From CAZXEU01 sp965207385 (GTDB lineage: Bacteria; Bacteroidota; Rhodothermia; Rhodothermales; Bin80), in the NCBI GenBank assembly GCA_965207385.1, contig CBDBLZ010000018.1, positions 62,001-126,000 on the forward strand: 64,000 nucleotides of DNA, in the 5' to 3' direction. The translations under genes and the position numbers were made by a program. A model generated the notes under the pieces. It was given only the letters and a program-made list of their open reading frames with translations. It was not told the origin of the DNA and searched no databases. Within the stretch, counting starts at the first letter, position 1, and every line of letters starts with the position of its first letter. Shown one piece after another: positions 8,877 through 17,790 of this stretch.

Positions 8877-9862
8877 TCCGACAATCCGAAGCGCGGTGAG
8901 ACGAGCTGCCGGTCCTCCAGGGGGACATCGACCTGTACCACACGCGGCCAGGAATCGCTCACGGCAGTAACGGACTTGAACAGCCTGCCGTCCCGTTCGC
9001 GTTCTCCGGCGGGCCGGATGATATGGCGGGAAGAACCGTACAGGATGGCTGCGAGCTCGCTGTTATGCGGCAGCCCGCCACCCCGAAACTCATCCTCCCC
9101 GCTCGAATACAGGATTTCTCCGCTCAGCGATGCCGCGTGAATCTTGCCCATGTTGGAGTGCTGCACAATCCTGCACAGCCGGCCTTCAATGTCGTCCTTT
9201 GACCAACCGGCTGATTCAGCGCTCTCAATGAAGGCCTCGGCGAGCGTGGCCTGGATCACCATTTGTACGCCCAGAATGTCTTCCATTACGGCGCGGATCT
9301 CATCGAGGCGGTCCGTAAAGGCGTTGGACAAGAGATCTGCCTCACCGAATGCCGCCAGCACGGCAGTCATCACGGGAGAGGCATAGGAATCCTGGAAGAG
9401 TCCCTGTTCCTCGAAGGACAGCGCGTTGCCAACCTGCACGATGCGCTGGCGGTCGACGCCGTTGACCCCCACGTACTTGAATATGCCAAAGTCTATTTCG
9501 CGTACCTGCGCCGCCTGTGTAATGACCGCGTTCTCGCTTATGTCGGTTCCCAGCAGAGGATAAAAGTGGGAAGCCTGCGGCTGCAGGGCGGGGTCAGCAT
9601 GGAATCGGAACTTGAGCGGTACGCCATCCTTGTCGGCTGCCGTTGTCAGATATGCTGTGCCGCCTTCATCCGTGATCCAGATTTCATCGAGAACGGTTCG
9701 TTTCCTGACATTCTGAAGAATCTTGATAATCTGATCCGGCGACCGGCCGGCTGCCTCTGCGGCGGCAACCAGATGGGCCGCAATGCGTGCCTGGCCGGTC
9801 ATCTGGTTGTCCAGCAAATCGTCGAGAGCGTGCGCAATGGACGCTAGTGACATCCTAGGCAT
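8873..9862 (-). CDS. soluble protein with two tandem Cache/sensor-like domains, no output domain
   Basis: The product is 329 residues with no signal peptide, membrane helix or recognisable effector domain. Two halves appear homologous. The first (about 20-165) has a helix with AAEAAGRSPDQI, then strands with IWITDEGGTAYL, and ends in RQRIVQVGNALSFEEQ. The second (about 200-325) has SAESAGWSKDDI, then IHAASLSGEILY, and ends in PRVVQVDVPLEDRQ. The helix-strand pattern and the phrases resemble ligand-binding sensor domains of chemoreceptors and histidine kinases, here as a free-standing cytosolic protein. What it senses or reports to is unknown. It is preceded by a 175-base gap to the divergent M28 peptidase gene and ends overlapping the CoA-binding gene by 4 bases. 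Confidence 0.8.
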   Translation of the reverse strand: MPRMSLASIAHALDDLLDNQMTGQARIAAHLVAAAEAAGRSPDQIIKILQNVRKRTVLDEIWITDEGGTAYLTTAADKDGVPLKFRFHADPALQPQASHFYPLLGTDISENAVITQAAQVREIDFGIFKYVGVNGVDRQRIVQVGNALSFEEQGLFQDSYASPVMTAVLAAFGEADLLSNAFTDRLDEIRAVMEDILGVQMVIQATLAEAFIESAESAGWSKDDIEGRLCRIVQHSNMGKIHAASLSGEILYSSGEDEFRGGGLPHNSELAAILYGSSRHIIRPAGERERDGRLFKSVTAVSDSWPRVVQVDVPLEDRQLVSPRFGLSD

Positions 9863-10037
9863 ATGATTTCAGAGTTTTGCTTCGCGAATCAGTTCAAATC
9901 CTTCGATCTGCCTCAAGCGGAAATACAGGCGACAGACACCACAAAATCTGGTAGGCACCATTGGCAATGATGTTCCAGTTCTCGAATGTGACCCAAGTTA
10001 TATCTTGACCTCCTCCCAAACCTGACACGAGGCAGTT

Positions 10038-12263
10038 ATGCGCCACACATCACGGGCTTGTGGCTTGTTCCTGATGGCTTTGGCCATCCTGGCCACCGTA
10101 CGGCTTGAGGCTCCCATGCTCGGCTTCGGCGAAAAAGAAGCCGCAAGGCAGCAGGCCCTGGAGGCCCGCTTTGATTCGCTGCTGGACGCGACAAACCTTC
10201 AGTCATGGATGCGCAGAATGACGGCGAAGCCGCAGCACGTTGGATCGCCGCATTCCCTGGACAATGCACGGTTCATGGCGGAGAACTTCCGGGCGTGGGG
10301 ATACGAAACGGAGCTGGAAGTATTTCATGTGCTCTTTCCGACACCCGTGGAGCGCATTTTGCAGATCGTCGGCCCGGATGCCCCTGCGCTGGCCCTTCTG
10401 GAGCCAGCCGTTGCCGGGGATGCCACGTCGGGACTGCGCGAGGACCGGCTGCCTCCGTACAACGCATATTCGGCGGATGGAGACGTTACGGCGGAGGTCG
10501 TCTACGTGAACCAGGGAATTCCAAGAGACTACGAAGAGCTAGATCGGCTCGGCATTGACGTGAGCGGCAAGATTGTCATCGCCCGGTACGGCGGGTCGTG
10601 GCGGGGCATCAAGCCGAAAGTCGCAGCCGAGCACGGCGCCATCGGCTGCATTCTGTATTCGGATCCAAGAGATGACGGCTTCTTTCAGGGCGATGTCTAT
10701 CCGGACGGGCCCTTTCGCATGGCATTCGGCGTGCAGCGCGGCTCCGTTATGGACATGCCGCTTTTCCCCGGTGATCCGCTGACTCCCGGGGTAGGAGCCA
10801 CCGAGCATGCAAAAAGGCTGTCCCGCGAGGAAGCGCCCACGTTGCTCTCCATACCGGTGCTGCCCATCTCGCACGGCGACGCGATTGAGTTGCTTTCGAG
10901 ACTTGAGGGCCCCGTAGCACCTGCATCCTGGCGTGGCGCCCTGCCGCTCACGTACCATGTCGGCCCAGGCCCAGTCCAGGTTCGGCTAAAGCTCTCCTTC
11001 AGCTGGGATCTGGTTCCGGCCTACAACGTCATTGCCCGCATGGAGGGCTCGCTGTATCCGGACGAATGGATTGTGCGTGGCAACCATCGCGATGCCTGGG
11101 TCTTTGGAGCCGGGGACCCGACCAGCGGCATGGTCGCGCTCATGGAGGAGGCACGGGCTATCGGCCAGCTCGCGGCGCAGGGCCATCGGCCGAAGAGAAC
11201 GCTTGTATACGCGGGCTGGGATGCAGAGGAACCAGGATTGCTCGGCTCGACGGAATGGGCAGAGGAACATGCGGAGGAATTGCGCCAAAAGGCCGTCATT
11301 TACATTAATTCCGACAGCAACGGACGTGGATTTCTTGGTGCAGGAGGTTCCCATACGCTGGAGCGCCTGGTCAATGAAGTGGCTCTGGCCGTACAGGATC
11401 CACAAACGGGGGTCTCCGTCGCCGAGCGCATGCGCGCCCGAGCCCGTGTTGCAGGCAGCACCGAAGCTGACACACGGAAGGATCTCCGAATTTCTCCGCT
11501 GGGCTCGGGCTCAGACTATACTCCGTTCCTTCAACACCTCGGCATCGCGTCGCTCCATATCGGTTTTGGGGGAGAGAACAGAGGGGGATCCTATCATTCG
11601 GCATTTGATTCGTACGACTACTACGTACGTTTTGGGGACCCGGGGTTTGCATACGGCATCGCCCTGGCGCAGGTCACCGGAAGACTCGCGCTGCGTGTAG
11701 CCAACGCGGACATCTTGCCGCTGGCATTCGCCAATTTTGTCGACAACGTATCGGGGTATGTTACCGAGGTAACGGAGCTGGCGGCAACCATGCGACGGGA
11801 AACCGAGCGGCACAACGAGCTGGTTGCCGACGGGTCCTACGTGCTGGCCGCAGATCCCAGGAAGATTTACGTGCCGCCGCCCAAAAAGACAGAAGTGCCT
11901 CACCTGAACTTCGCGCCGCTGCGCAACGCACTGGACAAACTCGCCGAAAGCGCCGCGGATTGCGATGCCGCGGTGGCAGCTGCTACGCTTTCAGGCACTG
12001 CCGGCGGCGAAGCCAATGGATTGCTGCTGAAGCTAGAGCGAGCCATGACACGCTCGGACGGTCTTCCCGGCCGGCCGTGGTTCAAGCATCACATATACGC
12101 CCCCGGATTCTACACGGGCTATGGCGTAAAAACATTGCCCGCGGTACGCGAAGCTATCGAGGCCCGGGACTGGCAGGAAGCGGAAAGACAGATCGAGATC
12201 ACTTCAGCAGTGCTGCTGTCTGTGGCAAACGAGATGGACAGGATCGTGGAGGTGTTGCAGTAG
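10038..12263 (+). CDS. M28 family glutamate carboxypeptidase II-like metallopeptidase
   Basis: The 741-residue exported peptidase has the three-part layout of glutamate carboxypeptidase II/transferrin receptor proteins: a signal peptide (about 1-24), a protease-associated (PA) domain inserted at about 120-290 (VSGKIVIARYGG, GAIGCILYSDPRDDG, PDGPFRM), an M28 core, and a C-terminal helical dimerisation domain (about 585-741). The co-catalytic di-zinc ligands are visible: His in GNHRDAW (about 350), Asp in GAGDPTSG, the Glu pair in WDAEEPGLLGS, Asp in INSDSN and His in YHSAFDSYDYY (about 521). It should trim acidic dipeptides or N-acylated peptides outside the cytoplasm. It is followed after one base by ybaK. 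Confidence 0.95.
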   Translation: MRHTSRACGLFLMALAILATVRLEAPMLGFGEKEAARQQALEARFDSLLDATNLQSWMRRMTAKPQHVGSPHSLDNARFMAENFRAWGYETELEVFHVLFPTPVERILQIVGPDAPALALLEPAVAGDATSGLREDRLPPYNAYSADGDVTAEVVYVNQGIPRDYEELDRLGIDVSGKIVIARYGGSWRGIKPKVAAEHGAIGCILYSDPRDDGFFQGDVYPDGPFRMAFGVQRGSVMDMPLFPGDPLTPGVGATEHAKRLSREEAPTLLSIPVLPISHGDAIELLSRLEGPVAPASWRGALPLTYHVGPGPVQVRLKLSFSWDLVPAYNVIARMEGSLYPDEWIVRGNHRDAWVFGAGDPTSGMVALMEEARAIGQLAAQGHRPKRTLVYAGWDAEEPGLLGSTEWAEEHAEELRQKAVIYINSDSNGRGFLGAGGSHTLERLVNEVALAVQDPQTGVSVAERMRARARVAGSTEADTRKDLRISPLGSGSDYTPFLQHLGIASLHIGFGGENRGGSYHSAFDSYDYYVRFGDPGFAYGIALAQVTGRLALRVANADILPLAFANFVDNVSGYVTEVTELAATMRRETERHNELVADGSYVLAADPRKIYVPPPKKTEVPHLNFAPLRNALDKLAESAADCDAAVAAATLSGTAGGEANGLLLKLERAMTRSDGLPGRPWFKHHIYAPGFYTGYGVKTLPAVREAIEARDWQEAERQIEITSAVLLSVANEMDRIVEVLQ

Positions 12264-12264
12264 C

Positions 12265-12753
12265 ATGCGCAAACGAGGTACGGACGCCGTACGTCGCGCG
12301 CTGGAGCAGGCCGGAATTGACTGCGAAATACGGCAGTTTGCGCGCTCCACGCGCAGCGCCGCCGAGGCGGCGCTGGCTCTCGGCTGCGACGTGGGGCAAA
12401 TCGTCAAGTCACTGGTCTTCCGAATGGCTGAGACGGCAGAACCTGTCCTTGTCCTTGCCAGTGGGCGCAACCGCGTGGACGAGAACAAGGTGCACGCTAT
12501 CCTTGGGCAGAGAATTGGCAAGGCCGACGCCGGATTTGTCCGCCGCTCGACCGGATTTGCGATCGGGGGCGTACCGCCTGTCGGGCACGACGGGACGCTC
12601 CCTACGGTAGTGGATGCGGACCTTTCGCAGTACCCGGTATTGTGGGCGTCAGCCGGCAGTGCCAATGCCGTATTCTGCTGCACCCCGGCGTTTCTGAACA
12701 ATCTTGGGACGGTGGCCGAGATCAGGGAGTCTCGGCGGCATTCATCTCCATGA
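12265..12753 (+). CDS. YbaK/EbsC aminoacyl-tRNA deacylase
   Basis: The 162-residue protein is a single YbaK/ProX editing domain, which hydrolyses mischarged aminoacyl-tRNAs such as Cys-tRNA(Pro). Motifs seen are AAEAALALGCDVGQIVKSLVF, with the conserved lysine, ASGRNRVDENK, and RSTGFAIGGVPPVGH. The ATG at 12265 is one base after the stop of the M28 gene, so the two are probably cotranscribed. Its 3' end overlaps the convergent coaX gene by 32 bases. Which tRNA it edits cannot be read from sequence alone. Confidence 0.93.
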   Translation: MRKRGTDAVRRALEQAGIDCEIRQFARSTRSAAEAALALGCDVGQIVKSLVFRMAETAEPVLVLASGRNRVDENKVHAILGQRIGKADAGFVRRSTGFAIGGVPPVGHDGTLPTVVDADLSQYPVLWASAGSANAVFCCTPAFLNNLGTVAEIRESRRHSSP

Positions 12754-13483
12754 GAAGCCGGATGCCCCGAAGCGTCAGGTGCTCGTCCCGACAGTCGATC
12801 ATTGTAAGGTTTTCGGCCAGCACCTGACTCCAGCCTCCGGTGGCCACGACCGTGCAGGGATCGCCCAGGTACTCCGTGATGCGGCGTAGTGCACCGGCTA
12901 CCTGGTCCAGTACGCCCAGCATGATGCCGGATTGCAAAGCCTCCTGAGTGGACCGGCCAATGGCGGTCGCCGGCACGGAAAGGGGGGTACGGGGAAGCTG
13001 GGCTGTGTCGCTGGCCAGTGCCCGGCCGAGCATTTCAGGCCCCGTGCTGATCAAGCCGCCGAGATACACGCCGTCCGCAGAAATCGCCTCAATATTGGTT
13101 GCCGTCCCCATGTCAACAACCACGACAGCTCCGCGCCCTCCCCATGCATTCCAGGCCGCAGCTGCTCCGGCGAGCCGATCCGCCCCTAGCGTATGAGGTG
13201 TCCGGTATCCAATGGTGAAGGGCACCTTCAGTGACGCGTGTACCTCGAGCAGCGGCACCTCCGTGCCGAGCGCCTGCCCGATGTTCCTTGCCATCCAGGG
13301 CACTACGCTCGCCATGCCGACACGGGACAGGCGTCGACCCCCGGCGATGCCGGAGAATCGCTCCAGCCATGCTTGCGTGTCGCCCCGCGCAGGCAGGGGC
13401 AGCTGCCAGTCGCCGGCCATGCCATCAGGGCCGAAGAAGGCGCCCTTTACACGGCTATTGCCTATATCCAGGGTAAGCCACAC
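12722..13483 (-). CDS. coaX: type III pantothenate kinase
   Basis: This enzyme phosphorylates pantothenate in the first step of coenzyme A synthesis. The 253-residue product starts at GTG 13483, six bases after the birA stop, giving VWLTLDIGNSRVKG, the ASKHA phosphate-1 motif at the extreme N-terminus as expected. Further motifs are the GADRLAGAAAA segment, VVDMGTATNIEAI and YLGGLISTGPEML, and a C-terminal VVATGGWSQVL. The frame stays open upstream to 13612, but that part is inside birA and has no family similarity. It forms an operon with birA; both act on vitamin-derived cofactors. It is convergent with ybaK with a 32-base overlap. Confidence 0.95.
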   Translation of the reverse strand: MWLTLDIGNSRVKGAFFGPDGMAGDWQLPLPARGDTQAWLERFSGIAGGRRLSRVGMASVVPWMARNIGQALGTEVPLLEVHASLKVPFTIGYRTPHTLGADRLAGAAAAWNAWGGRGAVVVVDMGTATNIEAISADGVYLGGLISTGPEMLGRALASDTAQLPRTPLSVPATAIGRSTQEALQSGIMLGVLDQVAGALRRITEYLGDPCTVVATGGWSQVLAENLTMIDCRDEHLTLRGIRLLMEMNAAETP

Positions 13484-13488
13484 GGCGA

Positions 13489-14289
13489 CTACGCTGTCAG
13501 CGGGGAAACGGTGCCTGCCGAAATGAGTCGCTCGCCCTTGCCGGTAAGCAGACGCAAAGCGCCGGTTGCGGAAATCCCCTTGACGGTCCCCTCCAGCGAC
13601 TCGGATGTCCAACCCTGGTCGATCCTGCGCGGGTTGCCCAGGTCATGCATGCGAGAGGCGTACGACTGCCGGATTGCTTCCTGGTCCACGTGGACTTGTG
13701 CATAGCGCGCCTCAAGGCGCCGAAGAAGGCCGGCCATGAGCGGAGCACGGGCAACATGTCTGCCGGTCTCCAGGAGCAGTGACGTGGCGAGACCTTCAAG
13801 CTCGCCCGGAAACCGGTCCTGGTTTACATTCAAACCGATGCCAAGAATCACGACCGCCCCTCCAGCGGGTATGAGTACAGATTCCAGCAGCATCCCGCAG
13901 CACTTGCGTCCTTCAATGAGAATGTCGTTGGGCCACTTGATCCGGGAGGTCAGCGGCGCGACAATTTCGTCAACCGAGTCGGCGACGGCAAGGCTTGCAG
14001 CAAGTGTCAGAAGATTGAGGCGTGAAGAATCAAGCCGCGGTCTCAATACAATGGAGAAGAGCAGGCTCTTGCCGGCATCCGCAAACCATTTCCTGTTCAG
14101 GCGGCCTCGGCCCTCTGACTGGTGCTCGGCCAATATCACGCAGCCTTCCGCGGCTCCCTCTTCCGCCCACGCCTTTGCCAGGGCATTCGTGGAGGTGACG
14201 TCGTCGAATGCCCTGAGGCAGCGCCCGAACGCCTCGGTTCTGAGGTCCTGCGCAAGCTGTTCAGCCAATAGAAGCATGGTGAGCGTCAC
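13489..14289 (-). CDS. birA: biotin--[acetyl-CoA-carboxylase] ligase
   Basis: Biotin protein ligase activates biotin as biotinyl-AMP and attaches it to the biotin carboxyl carrier protein. The 266-residue product has DDVTSTNALAKAW, the GRGRLNRKWFADAGKSLLFS biotin/AMP loop, and IKWPNDILIEGRKCCGMLLE followed by GIGLNVNQ, then a small C-terminal SH3-like domain (about 215-266). There is no N-terminal winged helix, so it is the short, non-repressor class. It is immediately upstream of coaX on the same strand. Confidence 0.95.
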   Translation of the reverse strand: MTLTMLLLAEQLAQDLRTEAFGRCLRAFDDVTSTNALAKAWAEEGAAEGCVILAEHQSEGRGRLNRKWFADAGKSLLFSIVLRPRLDSSRLNLLTLAASLAVADSVDEIVAPLTSRIKWPNDILIEGRKCCGMLLESVLIPAGGAVVILGIGLNVNQDRFPGELEGLATSLLLETGRHVARAPLMAGLLRRLEARYAQVHVDQEAIRQSYASRMHDLGNPRRIDQGWTSESLEGTVKGISATGALRLLTGKGERLISAGTVSPLTA

Positions 14290-14566
14290 TACGTGTCATC
14301 CTGCACGCCGGTCCCGGCAAGGCAACCCATCTTGGGCCAGTTGTGTCGTCTCTGGCACCGGCGATCAGGCAAGTGGGCGTCCGGGACCGCCTCCAGTCCT
14401 GTGCGTGGTTGCCTTGCGTATGGAGGCAACAGCAAGGTCGGGAAAGCTGCACGCGACGCACGCATGGGACTATTCGAGCATTGGACGAGTGCGCTTGTCG
14501 CAACGGGCATCGCGCTTGGACTTGGCACCCTGGCCGCGCGACTGGCGTGGGACCGAGCCATGGCCA

Positions 14567-15244
14567 TCAAGTTTCGGCATAGCCGTAAAACGCTTCGGTT
14601 CTGAAAAGCGACACGGCGGGGCGAAGTGGCAGCTTCAGGCGTGTGGCAACCCTGACCAGGTAGGGCACCCAGCCCAGTCCCTGCGCTTGTCGAAGCTGGA
14701 TAAAGTATGTGCTTGATTCCAGGTAGAACAGCGTCTGGGCGCGATGCGTGACGGCAAGAGCCACGATGTCGCCCAGGTCCTTGTCAATAAAGTAACGAAC
14801 CTCCTGCAGGGGCTGCTTTCGACCGCGCTCAGGATGGGCTGCAACATGAACAACGTGCGCCATTCGGCCCAACAGCAGGGTGTCCGGTAGCATGCTGTAG
14901 CGAAAGTCCTCGGAATACCTTTCCTCCAGATAAGGAGGATCTTCCGGCAGCAGACTCGAAATCAGGGCAGGCATATCGAAGGAATCCGCCGCTTCGGCCG
15001 TGCTCTGCGAGGTGTCAGAGATGGCCGCGCGTGCGACAGCCACTTCAATCATAGGAGTGGTGGAGCCGTCTGCCTTGCGCTCCGTACGGGAGTAACGCAT
15101 GTGCGCCGGCGCTCGAAGGAAGGATTCCCAAAACGCGGCATGGTCCGATGTGCGCAGAATTTCGAGGGCGTCTTCCTGGGCCTTAGCCTGCCACGTCAGC
15201 GCAAGAAGCAGCAAGCACAAAGCTATAATTGGGCGCGAGTACAC
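14567..15244 (-). CDS. exported protein of unknown function
   Basis: From GTG 15244 the product is 225 residues with a clear signal peptide (PIIALCLLLLALTWQAKAQ, cleavage after about residue 20). The frame is open further upstream, but that part lies opposite suhB and is low in gene-like character. The mature part has a beta-rich pattern with EVRYFIDKDLGDIVALAVTHRAQTLFYLES, reminiscent of LolA-like or outer-membrane lipoprotein-sorting folds, which is a guess. I do not recognise the family. It is divergent from suhB across about 140 bases, which should hold both promoters. Confidence 0.75.
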   Translation of the reverse strand: MYSRPIIALCLLLLALTWQAKAQEDALEILRTSDHAAFWESFLRAPAHMRYSRTERKADGSTTPMIEVAVARAAISDTSQSTAEAADSFDMPALISSLLPEDPPYLEERYSEDFRYSMLPDTLLLGRMAHVVHVAAHPERGRKQPLQEVRYFIDKDLGDIVALAVTHRAQTLFYLESSTYFIQLRQAQGLGWVPYLVRVATRLKLPLRPAVSLFRTEAFYGYAET

Positions 15245-15386
15245 GTGACTGAATGGACTTGGTGGGTGCGGCGAACGCGGATTTGAAGATGAATCCCTGC
15301 ACAGGCTGCGTCGTTCCACAGCCAGCCGTGATCGAATAGGGTCCCGTTTTGCACGTCGCACACCGCACGAGAGTTCTGACGCAGCT

Positions 15387-16196
15387 GTGAACCTGACCAT
15401 GGCACGGGAGAGCGCCACGGTTGTGGCGCGTGAGGCAGCGCGCGTGATTCGTGACACAGTACGCGGTCTGGATATTCGGGAGAAGGGGCCGAGTGACCTG
15501 ATTACCGTAGCTGACGAGGCGTCGCAGGCCCACATTGTAGACCGGCTGCGCTCACTGTTCCCCGAATGCGGTATCCTTGCCGAGGAAGACGGAGCCGAGG
15601 TGGCGTCGGGAGAATTCTGCTGGATTATCGATCCTCTGGACGGGACGACGAATTTTGCGCACGGATTGTCCCCGTATGCCATCAGCATCGCGCTGCAGCG
15701 CGAAGACACTGTTGTTGTCGGCGTGGTGCTGGACGTCAAGAGTGGGGATGTATTTGCAGCTCAGCGGGGGGCCGGTGCATTCTGCAATGGCAAGCGCATC
15801 AGCGTAAGCGAGCGCAATTCCCTGGCGGAGTCTCTCATAGCGACGGGGTTTCCGTACCGTTCGTTTGATTTCGATCGGCAATATCTTGACTCGCTGCACC
15901 GTTGCATGGTTGCCACGCGTGGCGTCCGCAGGCTGGGCTCTGCTTCGATAGATCTCGCTTACGTGGCGTGCGGCATCTTCGACGGCTTTTTCGAAATTGA
16001 CCTTCGGCCGTGGGACGTAGCTGCCGGGCTACTCCTCGTCGAGGAAGCGCACGGCGTAGCTACTGATTTTTGCGGCAATCCCGACCCCCTGTCCGGCAGG
16101 CAGATTCTGGCCACGAACGGCCGGATCCACGATGAGATGCTGGATATCACGTCGCCGCTGCGCGAATCCATGACCGTTGCGGCCGAAACGCCATAA
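15387..16196 (+). CDS. suhB: inositol monophosphatase family protein
   Basis: The 269-residue protein is a Mg2+-dependent phosphatase of the IMPase/SuhB family acting on inositol-1-phosphate or related sugar phosphates. Metal-binding motifs are present: ILAEEDG with the first glutamate, WIIDPLDGTTNFAHG with the D-P-L-D-G-T core, and DLRPWDVAAGLLLVEEA with the third aspartate. The GTG start at 15387 gives VNLTMARESATVVAREA, which aligns with the family N-terminal helix; an ATG at 15399 is possible. It is followed two bases later by fabI. The inositol catabolic genes at the right end of the window are far away, so a link is not implied. Confidence 0.94.
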   Translation: MNLTMARESATVVAREAARVIRDTVRGLDIREKGPSDLITVADEASQAHIVDRLRSLFPECGILAEEDGAEVASGEFCWIIDPLDGTTNFAHGLSPYAISIALQREDTVVVGVVLDVKSGDVFAAQRGAGAFCNGKRISVSERNSLAESLIATGFPYRSFDFDRQYLDSLHRCMVATRGVRRLGSASIDLAYVACGIFDGFFEIDLRPWDVAAGLLLVEEAHGVATDFCGNPDPLSGRQILATNGRIHDEMLDITSPLRESMTVAAETP

Positions 16197-16198
16197 GT

Positions 16199-17020
16199 AT
16201 GTCCATATCCTCCCATCAGTTGCTAAGCGAAAAGAAGGGCGTCATTTTCGGGGCGCTCAACGAAATCAGTATCGCGTGGGCCATAGCGGAATCAGCCCAT
16301 AGAGAAGGCGCACGCTTTGCGCTTTCGAACGCGCCCGTGGCCAGAAGGCTCGGTTCGATGGACACCCTCGCCGAAGAGACAGGCAGTCCCGTTCTGTGGG
16401 CCGATGCCACGCGGGACGAAGACCTGCAGAAGCTCTGCGCTTCGCTCGCAGAGCACTATGGCCAGATCGATTTCATCGTTCATGCCATCGGCATGGGAGT
16501 AAACGTGCGAAAAAGGGTCCCGTACGAGAAGCTCAATTATGACTGGTACCGCAAGACACTGGACATTTCCGCCGTCAGCCTGCACCGCATCATCCATCAT
16601 GCTGTGGAAACGGGAGTATTGGCGGACGGGGCTTCGATTGTAACCCTATCGTACATTGGAGCGCAGCGCGCGTTTACGCGTTACTCGGAGATGGGCGATG
16701 CGAAGGCGCTGCTTGAGAGTATGGTGCGCACGTGGGGTGCGGTTCTGGGAAGCCGCGGCATTCGCGTCAACTGTGTGTCCCAGTCGCCAACGAAAACCAC
16801 GGCAGGGAAGGGCATTTCGGGGTTTGACGCCATGTTTGAATTCGGCAACCGGCTGTCGCCCTTGGGCAATGCCGACGCAGCCAGTTGCGGCGACTATGTT
16901 GTGACACTGCTAAGTGACTTGACGCGCATGGTTACCATGCAAACGCTGTATCATGACGGCGGATTTAGCAGCGCGGGCATTACCGAAGAGGTTGTTCGAT
17001 CCATGGTGAGATCCGAATGA
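16199..17020 (+). CDS. fabI: enoyl-[acyl-carrier-protein] reductase (NADH)
   Basis: FabI performs the last reduction in each round of fatty-acid elongation. The 273-residue protein is a FabI-type SDR: an N-terminal GALNEISIAWAIAESAHREGA nucleotide loop, IVHAIGMG, LSYIGAQRA with the first tyrosine, RYSEMGDAKALLES with the catalytic Tyr and Lys in the Y-x6-K spacing, and RVNCVSQSP. The C-terminal half is more divergent than in E. coli FabI. It sits between suhB (2-base gap) and the L,D-transpeptidase gene (4-base ATGA overlap), so the three are probably one transcript linking lipid and envelope synthesis. Confidence 0.93.
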   Translation: MSISSHQLLSEKKGVIFGALNEISIAWAIAESAHREGARFALSNAPVARRLGSMDTLAEETGSPVLWADATRDEDLQKLCASLAEHYGQIDFIVHAIGMGVNVRKRVPYEKLNYDWYRKTLDISAVSLHRIIHHAVETGVLADGASIVTLSYIGAQRAFTRYSEMGDAKALLESMVRTWGAVLGSRGIRVNCVSQSPTKTTAGKGISGFDAMFEFGNRLSPLGNADAASCGDYVVTLLSDLTRMVTMQTLYHDGGFSSAGITEEVVRSMVRSE

Positions 17021-17790
17021 AGGCCTGCTCCGTGCCATACCCATTGAAGTACGCAGTCTTCGTGATGCTGGTGGCCGCGCCGTTTAGCCGGTCGGCGGCC
17101 CAGAATGGCGCGGACGTTTCGGCAAGCGAGTCCGTCCATTATTCGCTACGGGCGGGCACGACCGTATTCGCCGAAGCTGACGGCACGAAGCCCTACGTTC
17201 GCCTCGGTTTCATGGAGCCGGTTTACGTCATGGACACGAACGCAGGATGGAGCAGCATACGCACGCAGGACGGTGCTCGCGGGCATGTCAGGTCTCACCT
17301 GATTTCCAATGCATGGATCCGGGTTTCCAAGTCTCAAAAGCGCCTTTATTTCTATCGGGGTATGGACCTGGTGCTGGATTTGCCTGCGGATTTTGGTTTC
17401 AATGCCTATTCCGACAAGGAAAGAAGAGGTACGGAGTCCAACCCGGATGACTGGCGAACGCCTGAAGGGTCGTTCTTCGTGGTCAGAAAGAACCCGCGCA
17501 GCCAGTTCTACAAGGCATTTGTGCTCAACTATCCCAACAAGGAAGACGCCGTGCGGGGCTTGCGCGAGGGGATTATATCTCAGGGCCAGTATGGTGCAAT
17601 CGTGCGTGCAGCAGACCAGTTGCGCGAGCCTCCCATGAACACTCCGCTCGGCGGGATGATTGAAATCCACGGCGAAGGAACGGGCAGGTCCACGAACTGG
17701 ACACAGGGCTGCGTTGCCGTGCACAACGAAGGGATGGATCGCCTCTGGGAGTGGGTCGAAGTTGGCACGCCCGTGATTATCGAGAAATAG
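17017..17790 (+). CDS. SH3-domain L,D-transpeptidase (YkuD family)
   Basis: The 257-residue exported enzyme should form or edit peptidoglycan cross-links by a cysteine L,D-transpeptidase mechanism. A signal peptide covers about 1-29, a bacterial SH3-like domain about 40-95 (LRAGTTVFAE, GWSSIRTQDGARGHVRSHL), and the YkuD domain about 98-257. The catalytic segment reads HGEGTGRS then WTQGCVAVHN, with Cys at about 232; the usual S-x-G-C-x-R has Thr and Ala variants, as in YbiS/ErfK relatives. The start ATG overlaps the fabI stop by 4 bases, indicating translational coupling. Confidence 0.92.
   Translation: MKACSVPYPLKYAVFVMLVAAPFSRSAAQNGADVSASESVHYSLRAGTTVFAEADGTKPYVRLGFMEPVYVMDTNAGWSSIRTQDGARGHVRSHLISNAWIRVSKSQKRLYFYRGMDLVLDLPADFGFNAYSDKERRGTESNPDDWRTPEGSFFVVRKNPRSQFYKAFVLNYPNKEDAVRGLREGIISQGQYGAIVRAADQLREPPMNTPLGGMIEIHGEGTGRSTNWTQGCVAVHNEGMDRLWEWVEVGTPVIIEK

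Noticed and set aside
14464..14604. A small plus-strand hydrophobic ORF between birA and the exported protein
   Set aside because: No Shine-Dalgarno, and it overlaps the end of the minus-strand gene; a chance frame is more likely.
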